DNA of 64,000 nucleotides from Kitagawia praeruptora (GCA_037693485.1 CM075350.1:68366001-68430000), one strand, 5' to 3'; shown: positions 53,567 through 64,000, counted from the first letter of the stretch. Program-made: numbers and translations. The notes: generated from the letters alone by a model not told the origin.

Positions 53567-55655
53567 TTTTTTTTTTTTTGCTAATTAAAATTTATACCAC
53601 GAAGGAACAGCTTTACACAATCTGGGGGCATACCCCGCGGAAGCAACATTCAGAAAATAGAGTTAAACAACGTTAAGCCATTTGACAATCAACAAAATAG
53701 AACCAAGACTATTATAACTTAATCTTAAACTTAATCTGGAGCTTTACTGAGGCGTCCATGCCCTGCCTTAATCTTGCAAACTCCGGCCTCCTTCTTAGAC
53801 TCATCATGCACAGTCACATCACCCACGAGATCAAACAGATGTCCCAAATACTGCCTGTTGCCCTGAATTGGCTCCTTTGCATTGTTTGCCATTTCCCTTT
53901 TTTCCTTAAAAGATTCATCATTCTTACCTCCAGAGTGGGGACTATGTTGCTGCTCAGCTGATTGAAGATCGATCCCTAAATCAATCAAAAAGTCCCTCAG
54001 TTGAATAGCTCGACAGGTTAGGTCATGAAGCTCCACTTCCGCAATATCTCTTAACCCACGAGCAGAGGCACTGAATTCCCTATCACGGGACCCTTTGATC
54101 AAAGGAATTTCCAAACCCCGAGAGACAATGAACAACTTTAGTTTATCCAAGTTACGCCTCGCTGCCACCAGAGCCTTCCTCTTCAACCCCAAGTTATATA
54201 AGCTGTGGTCTAACAGCTCAGCAATCTCTAGCTCCTCTTCCATGTCCTCAATAACCTGGCCATCATCCCCTAACATAACCGGAAGAGGGATTCCATGCTT
54301 CCTAATGTAATACCCAAGCTGCCTAATGCAGTTCAGTGCTTTACCTAGGTTTCTCAAGAGCTTGATGTCTGGCCTTGAATTCAACCCATTGATAACATCC
54401 AAATCACTTACGTCAACATTTCCCCAAATCAGGGGCACCTCATGTCCATTGTGGACTATGCAGTCTCTAAAGATAATGATTACATTCACAGCAATAGATA
54501 AACGCTCCTGCATTCTTTTAGTCGAGACATCCCAAAAAGGAGTCCCCTCTTTCCTTGTTAATTCAATACACTCATTCTTCCCCTTGAACTCCACAGGTTT
54601 CTCTCTCGTAGCTTGATTAGAGCCCTCCCCTTGTGTTAACTCAGTGACCCTATTGTCAATGAAAGAAGCCCCCTCACTGACCATATCGTTGGGGTTAAAT
54701 AGTGCATCTTTTACATCCCCTCGAGTCTCATCAGCAATTGGAATATTGGGCAAGGATGCGGAATTAACATCCTCCTCATTCATTACAGAATCTGAACTAG
54801 AATCAATAGAATCCGAAGATTCCTCAACCAAGATAGGCTGGATATCATTGAAAAAACCCGGCTTCATCTTCTTGTGAGAAGAGAAAAACTTACCTTCGCA
54901 CTCCAATAAGTTAATTGAGCTTCTAGTTCTCGAAGCGACCCCAAGTCCAGGGCCCAACTTTCGCCCTTTATTGTCAACAATCCCATCCAAAACCACCCTT
55001 CTCTTGGATTGAGGTCTCCAGGCAGATCTTACTGGATTACCCTTCTTCATCGGTATCACTGACACCAACTCTTCCGCAAAAGACACTTTCTTCGGGCTCG
55101 CCTCAGACTTCCTGTCATTAGAGGACCAATTCGGCGGGTTATCATCTTTATTAACTTCTAACTTCCTGGAACGGGAGTCAACAGATGGTGGCAATGGTAC
55201 CCTCACGACTAGGTTGTCATCGAAAGAAACCCTCGCGGCCCTCTTCTTGCCAGCATTCTTCGCACTCAATCCTTCCAATTTCCTAGATTGAATATCAATA
55301 GATGGTATCTCCGATACCAAATCAACCGCAAACAAGACCCTTTTTGGGCTCACAACTGGATCTAACCCCTCCTGGGTCGTTACCCCATGGTTCTTAGCAG
55401 AAGTCGCCATTACAGAGTCATCCACAAATGAAACCCTCTTACAACTCATGCTAACCAATAAGAAATTAGAAGAAATATGGTGTTTAGGTGGGAGATTAGA
55501 AGGAAGAGATGGATTAGGATGTGGAACTATAGAACTGATGAAGAAGATGTTTAGAATGTTTGAGATTTTTAGAGAGAGAAGTTCTAGAGAGAAGGCAGAG
55601 AAAATTCGACTCTCATTTTACCCTCTCATTTACAACAATTCAGAGCAAGAACTTT
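53567..55655 (-). mobile_element. Poly(A)-tailed non-LTR retroposon P2 carrying a long ORF (minus strand)
   Basis: 2.09 kb between 12-bp TSDs, with a poly(A) tail on the minus strand (T-run 53565-53579). The tail (tggtataaattttaattagc before the A-run, and cgcggggtatgccccc) matches the end of P1, and the leader (about 55468-55530 in the window) matches the leader of P1. Leader, N-terminal motif and tail are shared; the coding core is not. No RT or endonuclease motif is seen, so it is non-autonomous. It separates the copy-3 LTR from its primer site. Confidence 0.87.
53731..55458 (-). CDS. P2 575-residue protein, unrecognised, with four KRVSF-type motifs
   Basis: I do not recognise this protein. 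The ATG at 55458 is the first; a second Met at 55449 gives MSCKRVSF, nearer to the MKRVSF start of P1. Motifs are at residues 7-11 (KRVSF), 39-52 (KRVLFAVDLVSEIP), 76-88 (RVSFDDNLVVRVP) and 123-136 (KKVSFAEELVSVIP), with SRKLE at 58-62 and 97-101. The rest is an acidic Ser-rich linker (residues 210-245) and a helical C-terminal half (IKLLRNLGKALNCIRQLGYY, IRKHGIPLPVMLGDDGQ, ELLDHSLYNLGLKRKALVAA). It has no membrane segment and no nucleic-acid enzyme motif. It may be LINE ORF1-like or derived from a captured gene. Confidence 0.6.
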   Translation of the reverse strand: MVSMSCKRVSFVDDSVMATSAKNHGVTTQEGLDPVVSPKRVLFAVDLVSEIPSIDIQSRKLEGLSAKNAGKKRAARVSFDDNLVVRVPLPPSVDSRSRKLEVNKDDNPPNWSSNDRKSEASPKKVSFAEELVSVIPMKKGNPVRSAWRPQSKRRVVLDGIVDNKGRKLGPGLGVASRTRSSINLLECEGKFFSSHKKMKPGFFNDIQPILVEESSDSIDSSSDSVMNEEDVNSASLPNIPIADETRGDVKDALFNPNDMVSEGASFIDNRVTELTQGEGSNQATREKPVEFKGKNECIELTRKEGTPFWDVSTKRMQERLSIAVNVIIIFRDCIVHNGHEVPLIWGNVDVSDLDVINGLNSRPDIKLLRNLGKALNCIRQLGYYIRKHGIPLPVMLGDDGQVIEDMEEELEIAELLDHSLYNLGLKRKALVAARRNLDKLKLFIVSRGLEIPLIKGSRDREFSASARGLRDIAEVELHDLTCRAIQLRDFLIDLGIDLQSAEQQHSPHSGGKNDESFKEKREMANNAKEPIQGNRQYLGHLFDLVGDVTVHDESKKEAGVCKIKAGHGRLSKAPD

Positions 55656-55666
55656 GAGTTAACAAT

Positions 55667-55678
55667 TGGTATCAGAGC
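55667..55678 (+). promoter_or_regulatory. Primer-binding site of copy 3
   Basis: TGGTATCAGAGC, complementary to initiator-Met tRNA. It would lie three bases after the LTR end if P2 were absent; P2 now puts 2.1 kb between them. Confidence 0.88.
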
Positions 55679-55713
55679 AGGTTGATTTCGAATAATCATA
55701 AAGATCTGCAATC

Positions 55714-58005
55714 ATGTCTGGTTACAAGGATGGGAATACTAAGATTCTTTTGCTCAAGAGAAACGAATATACTCTATGGGAAGTAAAGATGTTGCATCAT
55801 CTGGAAGCAACAGATCCTAATTATATTGACAGAATCAGAGATGGACCTTTTATCCCAATGAAGGTTGTTGGACAAGCAACTGTTGATGGTGAGGTTGTTC
55901 CAGAACATACAGCAGAGAAGCCTAAATCTGAATGGTCAGATAAGGACAAGGAGAATGTTCTTAAAGACGCTAAAGTGAGAAACATATTATTCAACAGTCT
56001 TGATTCTGTTCTCACTAACTCTGTTCTCTCTTGTAAGACTGCTAAAGATATATGGGACAATCTTAAGGTTCACTGTGAAGGAACTAAGCTTGTCAGGAAG
56101 AACATGAGGACACTACTTATACAACAGTATGAGTACTTTGAATCCAAGTCTGGTGAGTCACTTACTGACACCTTTGATAGGTTTACAAAACTCATCAATG
56201 AGATGGCCATGCATGGTAAATATTATGACTTGGAGGATATGAATACTAAGTTCATGAAAGCCTTGCCTGATTTATACAATAAGAAGATATCTACAATTGA
56301 GGAAGCTAATGATCTTGATGAGATATCATTAGAGGCAGTGTATGGAAAACTGAGGGCTTATGAACTTGACAAGAAACAGAAGAAGAGCAGGAGTGAAGGA
56401 AAGATGAAGACTATTGCACTTACTGCTCAATCTAAATCAAAGAAGCTTCTAGAAGAATAGCATGATGAGCCTGCTGTAAAGAACTCAAGGAAGAAGAAAA
56501 GCAAAGAAAATTCTGAGTTAGAGACTACTGATATAGACTTTGACAACAGTGATTCTGAATCAGAGATGCAGGAACTCTTTGCTATGTTTGCTAAAGCTTT
56601 CAAGAAAGGAAGATTCAACAGGAGAAGATTTAGCAAAGGACCTTTTCAAAAGAAGGAGGAGAAGAAGAGTGACAAAGGCAAATGTACAATTATCAAGCTT
56701 GATAAGGCCAAGATCAAGTGCTTTAACTACAGCGAGCTTGGACACTTTGCAAGTGAGTGTAAGAAGCCTAGGAATTCAGGAAAGGGTAATGCACTTATGG
56801 TCACACAGAAGGATTGGGCTGATTCGAGTGACTCTGAAGATGAATTGGATTATGACAACATTGCATTGATGGCAAATGTTTCAGACAAACCTGGATCTCC
56901 AAAGAAAACTTCTCCATCCTCTGTTAAGGTATCACTTCACTCTTTTGATTCATTTGATAGCTTAAATTCTGATGAAATTAGATCTGTCCATGCAGAGTTT
57001 AAGAATCTTATGACTAATTTTAGAATTCTTACTAGTGAAAGAGATGAACTTAAGGTTAAGAATGATAAGTTAGTTGATAGAAATAATTTTCTTGAATCTG
57101 AGCTAGTTCAAATGGAAGAATACAAGTTAAGTTCTGATAAAGCTAAGCATGATTATAGTGTTATTCTTGAAGATTATGACTATGTCAAAAAAGAACTAGA
57201 GGAAGAGATAGATGTGATTAAGACCATTAACATTTCTGGTAAAAAGACTCAAGAAATCATTGAAAGTGGAATTCGTGGTAAAGTTAATGGTTTAGGTTTT
57301 GATAAGGCTAGACAAGAAGAAAAAGTAGCTATTGTCAATGATGATAGTAAAGTAGAAGCTAGCACATCTAAATCTGAAGGTAAGAAAATTGTTTCTGAAC
57401 CTAAACATGTTAAATTTGTTGATTCAAAAGGTACCCCTGTTGTACACAAAATAATTAACAATAGTAATTCAGATGAGAAAGTGTTAGAGAAACCTAAGAA
57501 TGTAAACATAGGGTTTCTGTCTAAGTCTAAGTTGAAACAGAGACTAGATGATCTTTCAGAGTCTAGCAAGATCAAAAGAAATAGGAATGGAAAATAAGGT
57601 ATTAACAGAGAGAATAATTACAAGAATGTACCTGATGCACCTAGGAAAAAATGCTATAAGTGTGGAAATCATAATCATTTGGCCCTAGACTGCAATCAAA
57701 ACCCTTCTTGGAAAACTGAGTCCAGATTCCCCAAGACTCAGAAAATTCAATACCAACCACAAAAAGCTTGTTATCATTGTGGTAGTTTACTTCATTCCAT
57801 TTACATGTGTAGAGAATATCATGAACTGTATTATGACTATTATTCTCTGAAATTTAAAACTCCTAGTCACAAACAGTTTGTGAAATCAGAGTCTAAGGTT
57901 AACTCTGTAACAGGTAAAGTAAAGGCAAAATCTTCAAAGCCTGTTGTTTCTAAATCTAGTAAGAAAGGATCCAATCAAAGTTGGGTCCTAAAAAATTCTA
58001 ACTAG
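55714..58005 (+). pseudogene. gag: Gag of copy 3 with two internal stops
   Basis: The start MSGYKDGNTKILLLKRNEY at 55714 lies 36 bases after the primer site. The N-terminal UBN2 region (YTLWEVKMLHHLEA, TAKDIWDNLKVHCEGT, LTDTFDRFTKLINEM) supplies what copy A lacks at the window edge. A TAG at 56458-56460 replaces the Gln codon CAG of copy A, and a TAA at 57595-57597 replaces Glu. Knuckle 1 (about 56719-56760) has Tyr for its second Cys; knuckle 2 (from about 57655) is intact here (CYKCGNHNHLALDC); knuckle 3 follows near 57770. The end matches copy A to the last residues (WVLKNSN) and the same TAG. Confidence 0.9.
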
Positions 58006-61000
58006 TTACTTTTTGTTTGCAGGGCACAGGAAAGAAGCATTCAATTATCTTGGATAGTGGATGCTCTGGACATACGATTGGAAAGAAGTCCCTGCTTACA
58101 AAGTTTGAGAGGAAAGCTGGCCCAGTAATATCTTTTGGAGATGGCAACAAATGAGAAACTCTGGGATATGGCTTAATTGTTTTGGGGAATGTCATCATAG
58201 AAAATGTAGCACTGGTTGAAGGCTTGAAACATACTCTTTTAAGCATAAGTCAACTGGGTGATAAAGGTTATCAATCAATCTTTGACAGAGAAGGATGCAA
58301 AATATTGAATATGCAGAATGGCGACATTGTTCTAACTGGTCAAAGACATGGTAACATATATGAAGCCAGCTTAAGTGATACATCTAAAGGAATTGTTAGA
58401 TGTCTCTACAGCAAAGCAACAAATGATGAAAGCTGGAATTGGCACAAGAAGCTCTCACATCTAAACGTCAAGAAGCTTAATCAACTTGTTAAGCACAATC
58501 TTGTGAGAGGTCTACCTAAGGCAAATTTTGTGCAAGATGGACTTTGTGATGCCTGTCAGCTTGGAAAACAGAGAAGAACCACTTTCAAGAGCAAGACTGC
58601 AAATTCAATTACTGAACCATTTCATATGCTACATCTTGATCTGTTTGGTCCAGTAAACATTATGTCTATCAGCAAGAAAAGATATGCTCTAGTTATAGTG
58701 GATGATTTCACAAGGTTCACATGGGTGTTCTTTCTACACAAGAATGGTGAAGCTCCTCAGCAAATCATTGAACTTGTCAAGAATATTCAGAATAACTCTG
58801 AGTACAAAGTCAAAGTACTTAGGAGTGACAATGGTACAGAATTCAAGAATTCTACAATAGAGGAGTTTTGTGCAGACAATGGAATCACTCAATAGTTTTG
58901 TGCACCTGGTACACCTCAGCAGAATGGTGTAGTGGAAAGAAAGAACAAGACTCTCATAGAGGCAGCAAGAACCATGTTTGCAGATGTAAAACTTCCAACC
59001 TACTTTTGGGCAGAAGCTATTAACACTGCATGTTTCACTCAAAATTGTACCTTGGTAAATAGTCATGGAAAGACTCCCTATGAGATGATCAAAGGAAAGA
59101 AACCAAGTGTGAAATACTTTCACATCTTTGGATGCAAATGCTATGTCCTAAAAGTTCATCCAGAACAACTTGGAAAATTTGTAGCCAAATCGGATGAAGC
59201 AATCTTTCTAGGATATTCAGCATCAAAGGCCTTCAAGGTTTATAATCTCAGAACTCACATTGTTATGGAATCAATTCATGTTGCATTTGATGACAAGAAA
59301 TTTGGAATTCTGCAAACTGATGAAAGCCATGACAAATTGGAATTTGAAAATCTGAAGAATTCTGAGATACTCTCCAGTGATGATGAAGGTTCTCCAAAAG
59401 GAATTTCTATTGCTTCTCAAAGGAGTGCTACTGTTGAGGGGGAGCAAATAAATCAAGGAGGACACAGTGATCATCAGGAGCAGACTAGCTATTCAGAGTC
59501 TACTCCATCAGGAACTGATCCTTCAGAGTCTACTGATGAAAGATTAGTAACTAGCAGCAATATGGAATCTATTGATTCTATTGATCAAAGGGGAGTTTTT
59601 GAAGGCAGAGAGAGTTCTTCTACAAGAGAAACCACTAACTTAGGGGGAGAGACTAGCAGAGTCAATCTACCACCTGTTAGAAAATGGACAAAGGATCATA
59701 CTGAAGATTTGATTATTGGTGATCCAAATAGTGGTGTTCGAACTAGAAGATCAATTAAAAATGAATGCTTGTATAGTTGCTTTCTCTCAAAGAATGAGCC
59801 TAAGAAGGTTGAAGAAGCCTTACAGGATCCTGATTGGGTAATTGCAATGCAGGAAGAATTAAATGAGTTTGAGAGAAACAAAGTCTGGAAACTGGTACCA
59901 AGACCTAAAGACAGATCAATTGTTGGTGCAAAATGGGTTTTCAGAAACAAGCTAGATGAATCTGGTATGATTGTAAGAAACAAAGCAAGATTGGTGGCCA
60001 AGGGTTACTCTCAGGAAGAAGGAATTGACTATGATGAAACCTTTGCTCCTGTAGCAAGATTGGAAGCAATCAGAATGTTTCTTGCATTTGCAACTTATTC
60101 AAAGTTCAAGGTATACCAGATGGATGTAAAGAGTGCTTTTCTAAATGGCAAGCTTGATGAGGAAGTATATGTGGAGCAACCACCTGGATTTGTTGATCCA
60201 AAGTTTCCAAATCATGTCTACAAACTTGACAAGGCACTCTATAGACTAAAGCAGGCTCCAAGAGCATGGTATGAGACTTTGTTTAAATTTCTTCTTGAAA
60301 ATGGTTTTACAAGAGGTACAATTGACAAAACTCTATTCTTTAGAAATATAAAAGGTGAATTGCTTTTAGTTCAAGTTTATGTTGATGATATCATATTTGG
60401 TTCTACTAATGAAAAGTTGTGTGCTAAGTTTAGTAAGCTTATGTAGTCTAAGTATCAAATGAGCATGATGGGTGAACTAAATTATTTCTTAGGCTTGCAG
60501 GTCAAACAGACTGAGACTGGTATTTTCATTAATCAGTCAAAGTATATCAAAGATCTTTTAAGAAGGTTTGACTTTCAAGACTGTGCAGTTACAAAAACAC
60601 CCATGGCAACAGCCACTAAACTAGACTCTGATCGTAAGGGAAAGAGTGTGGATAACACTAGTTATAGAGGCATTATAGGCTCATTGTTATATTTAACTGC
60701 AAGTAGACCAGATATAATGTTTTCTACCTATTTATGTGCTAGATTCCAAAGTAATCCTAAGGAATCTCATTTAACTGCTGTGAAAAGAATTTTTAGATAT
60801 CTCAAAGGAACTCCAAATCTTGGTTTGTGGTATCCTAGAGAATTTGATTTCTCCCTAATTGGTTATTCAGACTCTGATTATGCAGGGTGTAAAATAGACA
60901 GGAAAAGCACTACAGGTACATCTCAATTCTTGGGAAACAGATTGATTTCTTGGGCAAGCAAGAAGCAACAATTTGTCTCAACCTCAACTGCAGAAGCTGA

Positions 61001-61319
61001 GTACATAGCAGCAGGCAGTTGTTATGCACACCTCCTTTGGATAAGAAATCAGTTGATGGATTATGGTATGACACTTAGTAATATTCCTATGTTTTGTGAT
61101 AATACTAGTGCTATTAAAATTGCAGAAAATCCAGTTCAACATTCAAGGACTAAGCACATTGATGTCGGTTATCATTTTATTAGAGAACATATTGAAAATG
61201 GTACTGTAGAACTTCACTTTGTTTCTACTGACAAACAGCTTGCAGATTTTCTAACTAAACCACTTGATGAGGCTACATTCAGTAGGTTAGTAAGTGAGTT
61301 AGGAATGTTAAATTTCTAG
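58002..61319 (+). pseudogene. pol: Pol of copy 3 with internal stops
   Basis: The frame is -1 relative to gag, as in A. Protease ILDSGCSGH lies near 58050; a TGA near 58153 replaces Gly. Pre-integrase CDACQLGKQ lies near 58550. Integrase has LDLFGP, RSDNGTEF, then a TAG at 58893-58895 for Gln, then VVERKNKT. Here the region interrupted in A by P1 is intact (GEQINQGGHSDHQEQT ... WKLVPRPKDRSIVGAKW). RT has ARLVAKGYSQ and YVDD near 60383; a TAG at 60444-60446 stands for Gln within KLMQSKYQ. RNase H has AEAEYIA, CDNTSA and LADFLTKPL. Three stops make it inactive. Confidence 0.92.
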
Positions 61320-62846
61320 ATCTTTAACATCTGCAAGAGTAGCAAGGTATGTTGTTTTCAGCTTATAGACTTGATATTCTTGTCAGGATCTATATTTGAT
61401 TGTTAAATGCTTTAGCTGTAACACTTTGCATTGATAAATTTCAGTATGATAGACTTGTTAATAATCATCAGGATTAGAATTGTTATCAGGATGCTGATGT
61501 CATCAGTATTATGTCAGTATTAGGATTGTGAAAATTGTTTCAGATCCTGACGTTTACTTTGTTTAGTAATCTAATTCTGAGATGTGTTAAGTCTATGCCA
61601 GCAAGTTTTAATAGGTGCATACTGATAATTTATACCATTAGTCAGATCATTTGATAAACAGGGAACAACAGACAAGTAGATAATAAGAAATTGTATTTTC
61701 ATTAATTGAAAGCATTACATACATGGAAATGAAATACAAATATCTTTTTGTCTAACTTTTATTGATAAACCCTATTTTTGTCTAAAGTTGTTGCTATTCT
61801 TAGTCTTCAAAGATCTACTTCAGGACAAGGAGCATCTCAAGAGTCTTTGATGATTACTCTTGGATTCCTTGTCTGGGCGACTTGAATGAGAGTAGCTGAC
61901 TAGAATGTATAGCATCTCCATCAAGTTCAACCTCAGACTCTCGGCCAAATTCTTCATCCTCAAGAATTGAGGAGGTTAAAGGGTGATTGTATTCAACAGA
62001 TGGATGTTTTAAGAGAAGGTTCTGGATATTATTTGGATTTACTCCAACCATGTCTAAAGCGATGAGACAAGTCATCTCTTCAAAGAGATGAACAAATGAA
62101 TCTTCGGTAATGAACAGTTTGTTCATCATCTGTGAGGAATCGAAAGATGACGTTTAAGGTCATTGTATTTTGTTGGAAGCTCTGGGTTTACAGAGAGTAT
62201 TGTGTTTTTGGAGTTAAGAAAGGAAAAGACATCAGGTGTTTATAAAAGAAAGAGTGAGAAGATGAACAGTCATTTTGAAGTGTTCAATGTATCTGCGTAT
62301 ATATGCGTATGATTGATCCTTTCGTATTTCCAAGATATTTTGACAATCTAATAAAATATTTTTGTTTGGAATATTGATGTTCTTTTCAGGTTAAAATTCT
62401 GAGATTGCCACGTGGAACTTCATTTATTCTCTGGAATCAGGATGATATTGATCAGGATTTCAAGTATGACCATCAGGATTTAGAATTATTATTCTTAAAA
62501 TCACATGCATTTTGTGATTATTTTGATGGGAGATCACAACAAGAAAAGGAAGCTGATCAGTATTGATTCAATTTTTATTTTACCCTGATTTATTTCATTA
62601 AGATCAATTTTGGATTTTATTTTCCAAAAATCGTGGGTAAACTGCATTTTTCAGGGACTGACACCTGTCAACCTACGTGTCAACGTGGGTTAGTGGGTCT
62701 GAAGAATTTTTGAATATATCTTTATTTTGAGACTCTGATTGTTTATTGCTAACTTATAAATTGGATTTCTTAAGGCAAAAACATTCATTTAATTTCTTAA
62801 AATCTCTAATCAATTTCAAGATTTCTCAAGTTCTTTCAGATAAAAT
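61320..62846. other. Inter-ORF region of copy 3
   Basis: It is the counterpart of 7573-9045 and 31469-33000: atcaggatt/tactgat words with gctgatgtcatcagtatt near 61491, the antisense ORF at 61854-62129 and its longer remnant to about 62175, a minus-strand TATA-like cttttataaacacc near 62236-62250, CCACGTGG at 62408-62415, the conserved block (about 62550-62700) and the acceptor-like CAG at 62837-62839. Confidence 0.72.
61854..62129 (-). CDS. Conserved antisense small ORF, copy 3 (91 residues)
   Basis: This is the longest version of the antisense ORF. It shares LFEEMT, NIQNLLLKHPSVEYN and PLTSS with A and F2 and continues through LEDEEFGRESEVELDGDAIH to a basic tail (SFKSPRQGIQE). A frame shift near 62080-62100 separates it from an upstream stretch that reads FRFLTDDE in another frame, so the original start was probably near 62163. 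The protein is acidic in the middle and has no membrane segment. Residue-level conservation with changed third codon positions across three copies argues for past selection. Confidence 0.55.
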   Translation of the reverse strand: MMNKLFITEDSFVHLFEEMTCLIALDMVGVNPNNIQNLLLKHPSVEYNHPLTSSILEDEEFGRESEVELDGDAIHSSQLLSFKSPRQGIQE

Positions 62847-64000
62847 ATGGAAGCTCAAAGAAAACTACCAAAATCATTAGCTTTCAAGTTTGGTGACTTT
62901 GATTTTATGATGAATAATCATGTAGCAGCTATCACCAACAAGGAAGGGGTGTCATCTGATTTTCACCCGATTATGGACTTTTTGGTGAGTGGACCATTAA
63001 GTTATGCATTGGCAGCATCTCCGGAAATAAATCAAGCTGCTGTTTCACAAGCTTGGGAGAATGCTGAAGTAATTGATTCTACTCAGAGTCAATCAGGTAA
63101 GATTGTTCTACACTTAGGACAAAACTCATTTGATATTACTGAATCTGTTGTTAATTCAGTACTTCACTTACCTATTAGTATGAACTTTGAGAATGTACTA
63201 TCTGATGATAATGTTAGAACTATGTTATCTGAGTTTAGTTATTCTGGACCTTTAGATAACATGAGCCAGTTAAATAGATCTTTTCTTAGGAAAGAATGGT
63301 CTTTCTTCTTTGATCAAATTGCTAAATGTTTTACTGGTAAATGTAGTTCTTTTCAACAAATTACTTCTGTTACATCACATATTGCTTATAGTTTGCTTTA
63401 TGATAGAGTAATTAACATTGGCCACATTATCTTAAGTCAGATGAGTATTAAACTTGGGTCAAGAGATCAAAACAGGAAAATGGTTTATTATCATAGATTT
63501 ATGCAAATGTTTATTAACCATTTTGTTCCTGATGTTGAAGCTAGATTTGGTAGAGAACATTGTGTTTCTTCTTATGTACAGCAAAAGAGAATTTTCTCTG
63601 AAATTACAAAGAAGGACAATGAAAAGAATCTAGATGAAATACCTGCAATTCATTATCCATATCATGTTCAGGTAATTCTTACAACTCATCTTCCTACTCT
63701 CTACAATTCTTCTTTCTTTTGTGGTGAAATGGCTCAGGAATCTCATTTGGAGGAGAACCCACCTGTGTCTACCCAAGTAGCCCAAAACATTATAGTCTCT
63801 GAAACAATTCAAGAACAAAGTTTTAATCCACAGCCTGTTGTTTCAAAGAAACCAACCTCTAGTGTTTCTCAAAAGACATCAGTTGTAAGGAAGAGAAGAT
63901 TTGTTGTGTCAAGTAGTAGTAGTTCTAGTGAAGATGATGATAATATATCTCTTGCTGAGAGAGAAGAATTGAAGGCTGCAATTCAACTTTCTAAGCTAGG
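62847..64000 (+). CDS. Additional ORF (aORF) of copy 3, continuing past the window
   Basis: The ATG at 62847 follows the acceptor-like CAG by seven bases. The frame stays open for 384 codons to the window edge with no stop, the best-preserved version here. Conserved blocks: AFKFGDFDFMMNNHV, SYALAASPEINQAAVS, DITESVVNSVLHLP, SFFFDQIAKCFTGK, YYHRFMQMFINHFVPDVE, ITKKDNEKNLDEIP, then VVRKRRF and a Ser/Asp-rich stretch. Gag and pol of the same element carry five stops while this frame is intact. Function unknown; no signal peptide or transmembrane helix is seen. Confidence 0.75.
   Translation, partial: MEAQRKLPKSLAFKFGDFDFMMNNHVAAITNKEGVSSDFHPIMDFLVSGPLSYALAASPEINQAAVSQAWENAEVIDSTQSQSGKIVLHLGQNSFDITESVVNSVLHLPISMNFENVLSDDNVRTMLSEFSYSGPLDNMSQLNRSFLRKEWSFFFDQIAKCFTGKCSSFQQITSVTSHIAYSLLYDRVINIGHIILSQMSIKLGSRDQNRKMVYYHRFMQMFINHFVPDVEARFGREHCVSSYVQQKRIFSEITKKDNEKNLDEIPAIHYPYHVQVILTTHLPTLYNSSFFCGEMAQESHLEENPPVSTQVAQNIIVSETIQEQSFNPQPVVSKKPTSSVSQKTSVVRKRRFVVSSSSSSSEDDDNISLAEREELKAAIQLSKL

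Larger units (their letters stand above)
52804..64000 (+). mobile_element. A-family Ty1/copia retrotransposon, copy 3 (runs past the window end)
   Basis: 5' LTR 52804-53563, primer site 55667-55678 displaced by P2, gag 55714-58005, pol 58002-61319, inter-ORF region, additional ORF from 62847 to the window end. It is inserted in the gag of Copia G. It is the most complete family copy here, but gag and pol have at least five premature stops. The expected TSD, ttctc (52799-52803), cannot be checked on the other side. Confidence 0.92.

Overview
The window is repeat-dense, AT-rich plant nuclear DNA, almost certainly from a flowering plant with a large genome (species not determinable). It carries Ty1/copia gag-pol remnants with UBN2-type Gag, CX2CX4HX4C zinc knuckles and a YVDD reverse transcriptase, Ty3-type elements with kilobase-long LTRs, initiator-Met-tRNA primer sites (TGGTATCA(G/A)AG), a CACTA-like terminus and poly(A)-tailed retroposons. 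I see no host gene, tRNA, rRNA or CRISPR array. Names A, B, C, F2, E1-E3, G, H, P1, P2 and 'copy 3' are mine.

The window can be read as a stack of nested insertions. The oldest layer is Copia element C (minus strand): gag at 15327-18621, primer site 18653-18664, 5' LTR pieces 18667-19116 and 37536-38212. Into C went (i) the 3' half of Copia B, fused at 10163 to the 5' half of Copia A (1-10162), with retroposon P1 (3431-5835) inside A; (ii) a Ty3-like solo LTR, E1 (16587-18243, TSD atctg); (iii) a second solo LTR of the same family in the other orientation, E2 (19117-37535, TSD ctttc), itself split by E3 (19410-36160, TSD gttga), a non-coding LTR element with 4.4-kb LTRs; (iv) Copia G (minus), whose 3' LTR is 38213-39536 and whose gag/protease is 50361-52803. 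G is split by Ty3-like H (39717-50105), a CACTA-like fragment and an A-family element, copy 3 (52804 to beyond the window end), which carries retroposon P2 exactly at its LTR/primer-site border. A third A-family fragment, F2 (30934-33980), lies in a scrambled block inside the 3' LTR of E3.

The A family (A, F2, copy 3) has a notable layout: gag with three zinc knuckles, pol in a different frame, a short conserved antisense ORF, a conserved non-coding block with a CCACGTGG palindrome, and a further sense ORF (aORF) preceded by a splice-acceptor-like pyrimidine-CAG. Every gag/pol copy has premature stops, many explained by C-to-T change at CAG.

The least familiar items are P1 and P2. They are poly(A)-tailed, TSD-flanked retroposons with matching 5' leaders, matching 3' tails and N-terminal repeats of a KRVSF-type motif, but apparently unrelated long ORFs in between. 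I recognise no endonuclease or reverse transcriptase in either. They look like a non-autonomous non-LTR family with exchangeable coding cores.
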